Positions 18,475 through 27,543 of a stretch of 64,000 nt of DNA are shown in pieces (within the stretch, counting starts at the first letter, position 1; every line of letters starts with the position of its first letter). The position numbers and the translations under genes are program-made. The stretch is taken from NCBI RefSeq assembly GCF_900156045.1, contig NZ_FTMX01000002.1:682001-746000 (forward strand), read 5' to 3'. Origin of the DNA: Peribacillus simplex (GTDB taxonomy: Bacteria; Bacillota; Bacilli; Bacillales; DSM-1321). The notes under the pieces were generated by a model. The model saw only the letters and a list, made by a program, of their open reading frames with translations. It did not search any database and was not told the DNA's origin.

Positions 18475-19111
18475 TTAATAGGCTAATTTATATAGTATTT
18501 CACTTAAAACGTCGATTCCCTTTTCCATATCCTCAACACTAGTAAATTCCTTAGGCGAATGGCTAAGCCCCCCTTACTTGGAACGAACAGCAGCAAGTCG
18601 GACAAGGCGATTCATTTCCCGATCCATCGCAACAGGTTTGACATCCATCCATCGTGAAACCTCCAGCTTCATTTCACCTGCTTTTGCCAAGGGTTCGAAA
18701 GTTGAAAGGATTTCCTTACAAAAACTTTCAAGAACCTCTTCCTCGTGATGCCTGATATCAAGACTGATCTCCACTTCACCAGCAATGACATTCGGAACAT
18801 TAGGTTTAACATCCATTCTGCCAAGTGTCGCCACCATCCTTGACCGTGTCTATATGAGAACCGGCCAGAATGATTCCACCGGAGGAATCCGTTCCCTCAA
18901 GCCTGCCAAACAAGTTGCCTACACTATCAAAATATGTAATAAGGTTTTCTTTTTCCATCTCAGCTTTCATTGCTTGCTGAGCGCTCATCCATTCTTGGAA
19001 TATAATAACCGGGTCACCCCATTACTCTCTGTTGTCCCCGAAAGATGCTAACCATTTTATCATCAAATGCAACATCATCCTTTTCATCTATGAATCTTTC
19101 GTTTTGATTGC
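18475..19111 (-). pseudogene. Decayed allantoate amidohydrolase gene
   Basis: Three disconnected parts of an M20 allantoate amidohydrolase are visible on the minus strand. The N-terminal part holds WLASFG, GVTRLLYS, then SAQQAMKAEMEKENL and LAGSHIDTVKDGG (about 19060-18830), with frame changes. A middle part holds GRMDVKPNVPNVIAGEVEIS and SLDIRHHE (18837-18574). A C-terminal part holds GGLSHSPKEFTSVEDMEKG to the stop at 18475. The segment between the first zinc-site motif and the dimerisation domain is deleted. An intact homologue lies at 29.7 kb. Confidence 0.88.
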
Positions 19112-19533
19112 CCATCACATCGCTCCCCTTCTCAATATCCATTCACGTGATGAATATTCACTAAATTTATATCATCTATTATTTTACTTGCTTTCGCATT
19201 TAACTTCATTGACAATTCTGTTAGTATTTTGGTGTTTTTTTGTGCAAAATAACCAATGGAAGCAAACCAATAATGTGTAAAATATACAGATTTCTATGAT
19301 CAAAAGAAGTGGTACTTATTGTTAGTTAGCACCTTATCATATTTCACTGGTATTTTTTGATAAATAATATACTTGTTCTACTAGTGCCGTCCAAATTAAC
19401 TTCTGATGGTCTGCGAACCTAAAAAGATGAAGACTATTCTTATTACTTTCTAATTCACATATGTTTACTTAGCTTCTTCTTTTTATAAGGCTCTTTTCAT
19501 AAAGATTGTTGTTTTTAAAACGAAACGATTTAA
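19112..19533. other. Intergenic stretch without recognisable genes
   Basis: AT-rich DNA between the decayed amidohydrolase and a GC-rich repeat. I see short open frames only, none with a ribosome site plus family resemblance. Confidence 0.5.
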
Positions 19534-19661
19534 GGTTGATTGGAGCGCAAGTGTGAGACTCCTGCGGGAGCAGCGGGACAGGTGAGACCCCACAGGCGTT
19601 TACGCCGAGGAGGCTCACCGCCCGCCCCGCGGAAAGCGGGCATCTGGAGGGGAAATCAACC
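19534..19661. repeat. GC-rich Bacillus-type intergenic repeat, copy 1
   Basis: A 128-bp GC-rich element is bounded by the inverted ends GGTTGATT (19534) and AATCAACC (19654-19661). It contains GAGACTCCTGCGGGAGCAG, the ACCCCACAGGCG block, GAGGAGGCTCACCG and CGCGGAAAGCG, the recurring signature of short structured repeats scattered through Bacillus intergenic regions. A shorter relative occurs near 47.75 kb. Its function is unknown; it can fold extensively as RNA or single-stranded DNA. Confidence 0.75.
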
Positions 19662-19726
19662 ACACCGCTAAACTTGGTAAATAGCAACAAAGTATGCGAA
19701 AACAGCCTTTTATAAAGAATTAAACC

Positions 19727-19768
19727 AAAATGGGGAACAAGTAATTTTAATCACTTGTTCCCCATTTT
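19727..19768. terminator. Intrinsic terminator downstream of glcB
   Basis: A 16-bp perfect stem pairs 19727-19742 with 19753-19768 (core TGGGGAACAAGT) around a 10-nt loop. The A4 and T4 ends make it usable in both directions; on the minus strand it lies about 150 bp past malate synthase. Confidence 0.8.
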
Positions 19769-19917
19769 ATCGAATAATACGGGATACCCCAACACTTTAA
19801 CCTAAAGCCCTAAACAATGAATAGAAAAAGACAATTAGTTTTTCCTGCGCTAAGCTTTATGAATTTAATAACATTGCATCCTGGTTCGTATGAATGCCCC
19901 GAAAATTTCACTTATTG

Positions 19918-22086
19918 TTACAACTTATTTTTCTTCGCTTCAATGCGCCGTCGATGCAGGATAGGCTCAGTATACCCACTTGGTTGGTTATAGCCTTGAA
20001 ACACTAGGTCGCATGCCGCTTGAAACGCCACTGAGTTGTCGTAATTTTCCGCGATACATTGATATGCTGAATCTCCAGTGTTTTGTTCATCCACTACTTT
20101 AGCCATTCGTTGTAAAGTCTCCAAAACCTGTCCTTTCGTACAAATTCCGTGGTGAAGCCAGTTAGCCATATGCTGACTCGAAATTCTTAGTGTGGCACGG
20201 TCTTCCATCAGCCCTACATTGTTGATATCTGGTACTTTGGAACAACCAATTCCGTGATCTATCCAACGTACAACATAACCGAGGATACCTTGAGCATTGT
20301 TATCTAGCTCTTGCTGAATTTCTTCCGGACTCCATTCGAGGTTTTGTGCCACTGGGATTTCTAAAATATCATCACGTAAATTTACTGGATTCTTTTTCAA
20401 CTCATCTTGTACCTTTTTTACATCAACTTGATGATAATGAAGAGCATGCAATGTCGCTGCAGTTGGAGAAGGCACCCATGCTGTATTCGCCCCTGCTTTT
20501 AAATGGCCAATCTTTTGCGTTAGCATCTCCGCCATCATATCAGGTATTGCCCACATTCCTTTACCAATTTGAGCACGACCTTGAAAACCGGTTGCTAAAC
20601 CTACATTGACATTCGATTTTTCATAACCTTGTAGCCACTTTGATCCTTTCATGTTATTTTTGAGGATCATGGGTCCCGCTTCCATAGAAGTATGAATTTC
20701 GTCGCCAGTTCGATCTAAGAACCCGGTATTAATAAATGCCACTCTTTCTTTAACTTGGCGGATACAAGCTTTCAAGTTTAATGAAGTTCGACGTTCTTCG
20801 TCCATAACACCGATTTTCAGTGTATTTCGCTGTAGACCAAGCATATCTTCCACACGATCAAAGAGTTCATTGGCAAAAGCCACCTCTTCGGATCCATGCA
20901 TTTTTGGCTTAACGATATAGACTGATCCTTTAGAGGAATTATAATATTTACCATTACCTAACAGGGAATGTTTAGCAAGTAAACTAGTCATGACTGTATC
21001 CATAATCCCTTCAGGAATCTCCTCACCATTTGCATCTAGGACTGCGTTTGTGGTCATTAAGTGTCCCACGTTACGGACAAACATAAGTGAACGACCAGGC
21101 AAAGAGAATTCTTCTCCATCTGGTGCTCTGTATAACCGATCCGGGTTCATTGTACGTGTCATCACTTTATTATCCTTTTTGAAAGTTACAGTCAGATCCC
21201 CCCTCATAAGACCTAACCAATTTCGATATATCAGGACTTTATCATCAGCATCCACTGCGGCAACAGAATCCTCACAATCCATAATGGTCGTAAGAGTAGA
21301 TTCCATTAGAATGTCCTTAACGCCTGCTTCATCCATTTTACCGATCATGTGACTTCGATCAATCTGGATTTCAAAATGCAAACCATTATTTCTTAATAAG
21401 ATAGCCGATGGCTTTTCGTATTCACCTTGATTGCCAACTAGCTTAGATTCCTCTACTAAACTCGTAATTTCTCCATTTCTGAGCGTAACAGCTAATTTCC
21501 CATCTACTACTGCATATTTCACAGCGTCTTTATGTGAATAATCCTTTAAAGGAGTTACTTGATCAAGAAAATCCTTTGCAAATGAAATGACTTCTCCACC
21601 GCGTACTTCATTGTAGCTCCCTTCTCTGTAGGCTCCTCCTTTTTCGCTAATAACATCTGTTCCATAAAGGGCATTATAAAGGCTTCCCCACCTTGCATTT
21701 GAAGCGTTAATAGCATAACGGGCATTATCCACCGGGACAACTAGCTGCGGCCCAGCTTGGATGGCTATTTCATCATCTACCCCTTCTGTCGTAATATGAA
21801 AGTCTTCTCCTTCAGGTTCGAGATAGCCAATCTCTTGTAAAAATGATTTATATTCAGCAAAGTCAATCTCTTTATTTTCTCTATGCCATGCATTGATTTT
21901 GGTTTGAATTTCATCACGACGAGCTAACAATTTTTTGTTTTTTGGAGACATGTCATGTACCAATTTTTCAAAATCAACCCAAAATTGTTCCTGATTCAGT
22001 TTGCTTCCAGGTATCCCATCTTTATTGATAAATTCAAAAAGTACCGGAGCCACTTGAAGATTACCTATTTTCACATATTCTCCCAT
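19918..22086 (-). CDS. glcB: Malate synthase G
   Basis: The 722-residue protein has the length of the monomeric G isoform. Visible family segments include [68 protein letters not shown] and [19 protein letters not shown]. It condenses glyoxylate with acetyl-CoA to malate in the cytosol. Its position between ureide genes fits use of glyoxylate released from allantoin. GGAGG precedes the ATG, and it has its own upstream region. Confidence 0.95.
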   Translation of the reverse strand: MGEYVKIGNLQVAPVLFEFINKDGIPGSKLNQEQFWVDFEKLVHDMSPKNKKLLARRDEIQTKINAWHRENKEIDFAEYKSFLQEIGYLEPEGEDFHITTEGVDDEIAIQAGPQLVVPVDNARYAINASNARWGSLYNALYGTDVISEKGGAYREGSYNEVRGGEVISFAKDFLDQVTPLKDYSHKDAVKYAVVDGKLAVTLRNGEITSLVEESKLVGNQGEYEKPSAILLRNNGLHFEIQIDRSHMIGKMDEAGVKDILMESTLTTIMDCEDSVAAVDADDKVLIYRNWLGLMRGDLTVTFKKDNKVMTRTMNPDRLYRAPDGEEFSLPGRSLMFVRNVGHLMTTNAVLDANGEEIPEGIMDTVMTSLLAKHSLLGNGKYYNSSKGSVYIVKPKMHGSEEVAFANELFDRVEDMLGLQRNTLKIGVMDEERRTSLNLKACIRQVKERVAFINTGFLDRTGDEIHTSMEAGPMILKNNMKGSKWLQGYEKSNVNVGLATGFQGRAQIGKGMWAIPDMMAEMLTQKIGHLKAGANTAWVPSPTAATLHALHYHQVDVKKVQDELKKNPVNLRDDILEIPVAQNLEWSPEEIQQELDNNAQGILGYVVRWIDHGIGCSKVPDINNVGLMEDRATLRISSQHMANWLHHGICTKGQVLETLQRMAKVVDEQNTGDSAYQCIAENYDNSVAFQAACDLVFQGYNQPSGYTEPILHRRRIEAKKNKL

Positions 22087-22416
22087 GGTGTATTCCTCCT
22101 TTAAAAATTAGTTTGACTCCCGGGCATACGCCGAGAAGAAATTTCGTAAACCAGGTGAGCTCTTTTACCTTTGAACGGGTTCAATACTTAATTTGTTATC
22201 GATTAATCAAGTTCTCAATTTATTGTTTTGTTCTCTTATAATCAATTTCAAGTTTATCGTTAGAAAGTTGACCATTGCCTTCAACTGATGTCCAAAGTAG
22301 TCAATATTATATGAACTCCTTTTTTCTTCAATTGTAATATTAAATCCCATTTTTTCCTTTTAGAATAATCACCTATTGTTGTTGCTCATTTATCCATTTT
22401 CAGGTAGATATAAAGG
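22087..22416. promoter_or_regulatory. Upstream region of glcB
   Basis: About 330 bp of AT-rich DNA between the end of the NCS2 permease and malate synthase. It must hold the glcB promoter unless glcB is read from further upstream. I see no clear operator or structured RNA. Confidence 0.4.
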
Positions 22417-23730
22417 TTACTGCCTGACTTCCAACTTATTCGTTAACTTATTCCAATCAATAAGTTTTTCCAAAAAGATCGATATAATGACACCCATAAT
22501 GAGACCATTTGTAATGAATGGCTGCAAGAGGACAGGAATACTGCCGAATGATGCTGGCGGGATATTCATAATGCTGACTCCAACTAGGACTGGTCCCGCT
22601 AAACGGAGTATCGTTTCAGAGTTGAATAACGTTCCTTTTAGGCTGTTTAATGCGGTCCCAAACAATTGAAGGTATGCGACAAATAAAACAGCGTTACCTA
22701 TTGTTAGTGGTATTGTTCCTAAGAACCTCCCTAATGGCGGAATAACTCCAAGGAGAATAAACAAGAATCCGCTTATAATAAATGGTTCTCGTTTAAATAA
22801 CTTGGTACTTTGTAAAAATCCTATTGTAGATGTAAATGGTGTAAAAGGGACCAAGCCAAAAATCGAAGAGATAAACGCAAAAATACCTGTTACAAAAATA
22901 GATCTCCTGTATTGACTATGTTCCACCTTTTCCTTGTAAACATCTGCAACAGCTTGAATAGAAGCGAAAGAATTCGTTAAATTCAGAAGGACCGCAAAAA
23001 AGGAGACAAGAATAATACCAATATCCAAGTTTGGAGTTCCAAGGGGAAAGAATGTGAATGCCATACCTGAAGAGCTAGCCGCCGGAAGATCTGAAGGGAA
23101 AATAATTCGATATAATGACCATCCTACGATAATTCCGATTAAGATTGAGAAATTGCCAAGTATTTTCCCTCCTTTAATCCTTAAAAAGCCAACGAAGATG
23201 ACAATCAAGATTGAAAACAAACTGACAGGGAGATCAATTGTTCCACTTTCGGTTATTTTAAACATACCTTTGAAGAAAATAAAGATGAGCTGAAAGGTTA
23301 GCAAAAATATATAAACACTTATCACCATCGGCTTAATTACTTTCTGTATGATATAAATCAGGTTAAATGCCGCAAGCAGTACGGTTACAGCTCCAGCCAG
23401 CAGAATACCTGTTGCAATTCCCCCTCCTACGGTTGCAAAATCCAAACCGAGTGCAGATGCAGAGATGCCCATATTTATCATCAGACCCCACATTAGCCCC
23501 GAATGGCTGTCCAATAATGGATAACGATGCCCAATCCAGGCCTGCAGAATAGAGGCTATTCCTGTAAAGATAAAGGAGCATCTTATCGTCATTTCAATTG
23601 TTTCTGAAGGAAGCTGGAATGCTGCTCCTACAGAAATTGGTACGACAACCGTATTGGCAAAAATAAAAAAAAGCCACTGTAAAGAGGACAATAATGTTAC
23701 AGTAACTCCTTGCTGTTTCATCTTAATCAT
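22417..23730 (-). CDS. NCS2-family nucleobase permease
   Basis: The transporter of about 437 residues has some 13 hydrophobic segments and the NCS2 layout, including NTVVVPISVGAAFQLP near the N-terminus and NSFASIQAVADVY plus VPFTPFTSTIGFLQSTK in the substrate and coupling region. I favour the ATG at 23728-23730, spaced correctly from AAAGGAA; another ATG two codons upstream is too close. The likely substrate is a purine such as urate or xanthine, given the allantoin genes around it. Confidence 0.82.
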   Translation of the reverse strand: MIKMKQQGVTVTLLSSLQWLFFIFANTVVVPISVGAAFQLPSETIEMTIRCSFIFTGIASILQAWIGHRYPLLDSHSGLMWGLMINMGISASALGLDFATVGGGIATGILLAGAVTVLLAAFNLIYIIQKVIKPMVISVYIFLLTFQLIFIFFKGMFKITESGTIDLPVSLFSILIVIFVGFLRIKGGKILGNFSILIGIIVGWSLYRIIFPSDLPAASSSGMAFTFFPLGTPNLDIGIILVSFFAVLLNLTNSFASIQAVADVYKEKVEHSQYRRSIFVTGIFAFISSIFGLVPFTPFTSTIGFLQSTKLFKREPFIISGFLFILLGVIPPLGRFLGTIPLTIGNAVLFVAYLQLFGTALNSLKGTLFNSETILRLAGPVLVGVSIMNIPPASFGSIPVLLQPFITNGLIMGVIISIFLEKLIDWNKLTNKLEVRQ

Positions 23731-23861
23731 CACCATTTCCTTTATAAAGTCTGTTTGCGAGTTTTTAAGGAAGCCAATTCTTAAAAGTATTGATTTCCTT
23801 TGGAAGCCATAGTTTCTTCGTAAAAATTACAAATCATCTCTTTTAATAAATAAAAATATAA

Positions 23862-23893
23862 GCGAAGCGCTGTCTTCATTACAATCGCTTCGC
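23862..23893 (-). terminator. Hairpin terminator after the cupin gene
   Basis: An 8-bp GC-rich stem (GCGAAGCG at 23862, CGCTTCGC at 23886) is followed in the leftward RNA by a U-rich tract. It lies about 75 bp past the cupin stop. Confidence 0.55.
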
Positions 23894-23968
23894 CTTAATC
23901 ACTTTTTTTGTTTTTTGAAAGAAGAAACTTAAATTATATTGTAATTGTTTAATAATCTTAGAATTTTT

Positions 23969-24352
23969 CTAATATCTTGTTATATCCATTGGCAATGCCC
24001 CTGCAGCAAAGCCTACAAACATGAATCGACTGTTTCCTGTATTACGCATTCCATGAATTTGATTAGGCTTGGCCAATACTACCATTCCTTTTCTGATCGT
24101 AATCTCATTCTCTAAATCCGGAAAGTATGTTCCTTCCCCCTCAATGCAAACCCAAATATCATCAACATTCGAATGAGAATGTAAATATACTTCCTGCTCA
24201 GGTTCAAGACACCAAACTGCCCCAACAGTTTTATCCGTTTCATAGAAATAATTTTTTTGTGGTGCATTAGAATCGAATTTTGCTATTTTATCGATTTCAA
24301 AAACTCTTTCCTCTATTATCGACTCTTTGTTCAAAATTATATTCTGGTCCAT
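23969..24352 (-). CDS. Cupin-domain protein of the ureide cluster
   Basis: The 127-residue single-domain cupin has VYLHSHSNVDDIWVCIEGEG (cupin motif 1, metal-ligand His pair and Glu) and GMVVLAKPNQIHGMRN (motif 2 His). Small cupins of this type may be metal enzymes or sensors; no specific function can be assigned. It follows allE by about 130 bp on the same strand, so a role in ureidoglycolate or glyoxylate handling is possible. Confidence 0.78.
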   Translation of the reverse strand: MDQNIILNKESIIEERVFEIDKIAKFDSNAPQKNYFYETDKTVGAVWCLEPEQEVYLHSHSNVDDIWVCIEGEGTYFPDLENEITIRKGMVVLAKPNQIHGMRNTGNSRFMFVGFAAGALPMDITRY

Positions 24353-24481
24353 ATCTCAGCACCTCTTTTATATTTAATGGGTTTGAATTACACTTACCAG
24401 ATCTCCCTATAATACAGATTCTGCCCGCATTAAATCTCTTGAATTTGGCATCTACGCATTCCTACTAAGTGATGTGACCTT

Positions 24482-25246
24482 TTACAAGGATGCATCACGA
24501 TTACAATCTTTAGAGTAAACATATGTTAAATTTTCTCTACCTACCGCATAGGCTGCTTGATGTACATATGGACCCATAAAAATGTAATCTCCTTTCTTTA
24601 CGGGTACCCACTGATTATCCAGATTATACATCCCTTCTCCCGAGAGTAAGTAAGCGCCATGTTCTTGCACATGTGTTTCGATGAACGGATGAGATGCAGC
24701 TGGATCAAAGGAAAGAATATGAAAATTCATATCAAAATCTATATCAGCAGGCAAAAGATCTTTAAGATGGACATTATGCATATCATCATAAATCCTAAAT
24801 TCAATATTGTTCGCGTGGTTTGAATAAACCCATGGCCTCCGTCCTTCAAGCGGACGATACTTTTGCTTATATAGGAATAGTTTAGAATCTCCATCCAATT
24901 GGTTTTCTAAATACATCTTTGTTCCTGGCGGACAGTATAAATAACCGCTTTCATCGAGGACAAACTCTTGTTCACCTGCAGCAGCTTTTATTTTCCCTTC
25001 AATAACATAGACAAATGTCTCTACATCTTCTTGTCCACCAAACCCTTCGCTGTTCTTACCGTCCTTTTGCATTGTCACAATATAATCGACAAAGCTTGCT
25101 CCAAGCTTTGGAGAACCCAAAATGGAAATGATACAATTCTCAAATCCTGGAACAACATTATTGACCAATCCTTCAGGCGCAATTAAAGCATATTTACCGT
25201 GCTCAATTATTGATCTGCTTGCTAATAAATCTTTAGGATAACCCAT
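24482..25246 (-). CDS. allE: (S)-Ureidoglycine aminohydrolase AllE
   Basis: The 254-residue bicupin matches the AllE/YlbA (UGHY) family: GYPKDLLASRSIIEHGKYALIAPEG at the N-terminus, CPPGTKMYL in cupin 1, and the manganese site HPFIETHVQEHGAYLLSGEG with YIFMGPYVHQAAYA in cupin 2. It releases ammonia from (S)-ureidoglycine to give (S)-ureidoglycolate. This is the alternative route to the PucG transamination encoded at 17.2 kb. The start has GGAGAG upstream. Confidence 0.92.
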   Translation of the reverse strand: MGYPKDLLASRSIIEHGKYALIAPEGLVNNVVPGFENCIISILGSPKLGASFVDYIVTMQKDGKNSEGFGGQEDVETFVYVIEGKIKAAAGEQEFVLDESGYLYCPPGTKMYLENQLDGDSKLFLYKQKYRPLEGRRPWVYSNHANNIEFRIYDDMHNVHLKDLLPADIDFDMNFHILSFDPAASHPFIETHVQEHGAYLLSGEGMYNLDNQWVPVKKGDYIFMGPYVHQAAYAVGRENLTYVYSKDCNRDASL

Positions 25247-25674
25247 CTTTTAAACTCTCCTTTTAATCGTATTTTGTTAGCTAATTCATATGACACCAAT
25301 CAACGTTTTAATCGTGAGCCAAAATAAGCATGTGAATCATGGTGTTCCCTGTTACCGATATAGATTAACTTATAATTGAAGCTTCTTTTTCATATATTAA
25401 TAGCTTGTGTCAGAAACCATTAAGTCTCTTAATATAAATGTTAAACGCTTTCATTTGAATAGTCATTATGCCTATTCGATAAAAACGAATTATATTTTTG
25501 TCTATTATAGATAAAACATCTTCTTATTTCTTCATCCATGATTTTCTCTTTTAGGTAATCAGGTCCTAGTCCCTTACAGGCTTCTTTTACTTTTAAAATT
25601 GGTAAGCCTAAAACAAATGTCTGAAAGCGAATAAAATGATTAAGATTTTCTAAGTCCTTTATTGCTTAACAATT
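25247..25674. other. Gap between allE and allantoinase with an open frame lacking a start
   Basis: Minus-strand positions 25665-25441 stay open for 75 codons and encode a protein-like stretch (HFIRFQTFVLGLPILKVKE, later LGPDYLKEKIMDEEIRR), but the only ATG is two-fifths of the way in and no ribosome site precedes it. It may be a remnant of a lost gene; I do not recognise the family. A cre-like box overlaps its end at 25440-25453. Confidence 0.4.
25440..25453. promoter_or_regulatory. cre-like CcpA box upstream of allE
   Basis: The reverse strand reads TGAAAGCGTTTAAC, matching the cre consensus except near the 3' end. It lies about 195 bp upstream of allE, suggesting carbon catabolite control. 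Confidence 0.45.
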
Positions 25675-27027
25675 CTAGATTTTAATTTTTTCCACAGTGG
25701 TAATGCTTCCATTTTCAAAAACAATAGCCCCATTGACGATCGTCGTCGTTACTTGCCCTTTGAATGTCCTGCCAACATAAGGCGATTGCTGATGGCGGTA
25801 GAACAAATCTTCCTTTTTCAGCTCGAAGCTTCTGTTCAGATTAACTATCGCCAGATCAGCGTCGCTATCAACGGCTATTATCCCTTTATGGGGATAAAGG
25901 CCAAATAACTTAGCTGGATTCGTTGATGTTAATTCAACAATTTTCCCCAGAGGAAGATTACGGTTAAAATGCCCCTCTGTCAACATAATATTGAGCGTAG
26001 TTTGGGCACCAGAAATCCCACCCCAGGCACTGAAAAAGTCATCATTTATTACCTCTTTCATAGATGGAGGTGCTGGTGAATGGTCGGATGCTATAACGTC
26101 AATTTCACCGTTTGCTACAGCTTCCCATAATTGTTCTACTTCTTCATCATCACGCAGTGGAGGGCAGCATTTTGCCAATCCGCCTTTTTCCTCTAAGTCT
26201 TTTAATGTCAAAGATAAATAATGAGGGCATGTTTCTACCGTAATATCCAGGCCTCTTTGCTTTGCCTGATTAATGATGTCCACTACCTTCCGGCTGCTCG
26301 CATGAACAATATGCAGTTTACAACCTGTAGCTTCAGCATATGAAATTATTCTTCTAACCGCTTCAATTTCGGAAATTATCGGCCTTGATTCGACGAAGTC
26401 CTTTGCAGTCGTTTTATTTTGTCTTTGTTTTTCTTGTGCAAGCTGATCACAAATGACTGTACTTTCAGCATGAACGGCTAAAAGTGAACCTACAGAGGCA
26501 ATTTCTTTCATCCCTTTAAAAATCGTACTATCATCGGCATGATTGAAATCGATAATTCCGCTCGGTGACATAAAAGCTTTAAATCCAATTACTCCATTTT
26601 CGTCAAGTTCCTTAATATTCTCAATATTTTCTGGTGTAAGTCCACCCCAAAAGCGGCAATTGACTACCGACTTTTCTTCGGAGCAAGCTCTCTTTAATGC
26701 CAAATATTCTTTATTGATCGTTGGTGGTGTACTGTTCAATGGCATATCAAAATAGGTTGTCACCCCACCTGCCGCTAAACTTCTGCTACCAGTTCGAACA
26801 CCTTCCCACTCAGTTCTGCCTGGCTCGTTGAAATGAACATGAGTGTCAATTAATCCTGGGAGGATGTGCTGCCCCTCAGCATTAATTTCTCTTGTTGCAA
26901 TAGCATCAATATTTTTTCCGATGGACACTTCTTTAATTTTCCCTTCCTTAATTGCAATATCTCCTTGAACAATCGAATCAAACATTACAAGATTTCCATT
27001 TCTAATGAGTAAATCATATGTAGCCAT
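25675..27027 (-). CDS. allB: Allantoinase (first intact copy)
   Basis: The 450-residue cyclic amidohydrolase has DTHVHFNEPGRTEWEG (first metal histidines), GVIGFKAFMSPSG (bridging lysine), AVHAES, HIVHASS, VETCPHYLSL and ASDHSPAPP (catalytic Asp). It opens allantoin to allantoate. Length and motifs are complete. It precedes allE on the same strand and is divergent from pucR, the expected activator. The second copy at 38.4 kb differs clearly in sequence, so this is not a recent duplication. Confidence 0.93.
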   Translation of the reverse strand: MATYDLLIRNGNLVMFDSIVQGDIAIKEGKIKEVSIGKNIDAIATREINAEGQHILPGLIDTHVHFNEPGRTEWEGVRTGSRSLAAGGVTTYFDMPLNSTPPTINKEYLALKRACSEEKSVVNCRFWGGLTPENIENIKELDENGVIGFKAFMSPSGIIDFNHADDSTIFKGMKEIASVGSLLAVHAESTVICDQLAQEKQRQNKTTAKDFVESRPIISEIEAVRRIISYAEATGCKLHIVHASSRKVVDIINQAKQRGLDITVETCPHYLSLTLKDLEEKGGLAKCCPPLRDDEEVEQLWEAVANGEIDVIASDHSPAPPSMKEVINDDFFSAWGGISGAQTTLNIMLTEGHFNRNLPLGKIVELTSTNPAKLFGLYPHKGIIAVDSDADLAIVNLNRSFELKKEDLFYRHQQSPYVGRTFKGQVTTTIVNGAIVFENGSITTVEKIKI

Positions 27028-27543
27028 AGGTTCATTCCTTTCTATGGGAAATCAAAGCCAATCCTCTTTTACAGTTGCATAATGAAACCCGCCAAAGCGG
27101 TCAATAATGAGTGTACTTTCCCCTTCAACGTTTATACCTGCCTAAAAGTATTTTTTTAATATTCGGACTATTACACTGACTGTTTCACATTCCCATCAAT
27201 TAAGCCCCTTTAACCACATCCTCTCGTTCCTGTACTTTTCTTGAAGAAAATATCTAAAAAAAACAATTTTAACCATTGAAAAAAATTATGATTGTATGTG
27301 CTTCTAAATATAAATATAGTTGCTGAATATAATAAAAACTTGATATTTATGGAATGTAAAAAAATCATGAAAACAGTTTCATTAACCTTCAATCCTCTAT
27401 ACAATTGATTATAAACGGATTAATTCACAAAATCATTATGCGATGTAAACAATTACCATTTAAATTTTTGTCCAAATTTAACAACATTCGTTTGCTTCCC
27501 TTTCTAGAAATAAAAACTGACAAAATGTAGAATTAGAAGGTGT
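27028..27543. promoter_or_regulatory. Divergent allantoinase / pucR control region
   Basis: About 515 bp of AT-rich DNA separate the divergent genes. TTAACCATTGAAA at 27269-27281 matches, with one mismatch, the reverse complement of the PucR box reported for B. subtilis (as I remember it, WWWCNTTGGTTAA). A weaker relative is at 27383. No ORF worth calling. Confidence 0.4.

Noticed and set aside
19469-19690. 73-codon ORF across the GC-rich repeat
   Set aside because: The frame is open only because of the repeat's GC-rich composition; no ribosome site and no known family.
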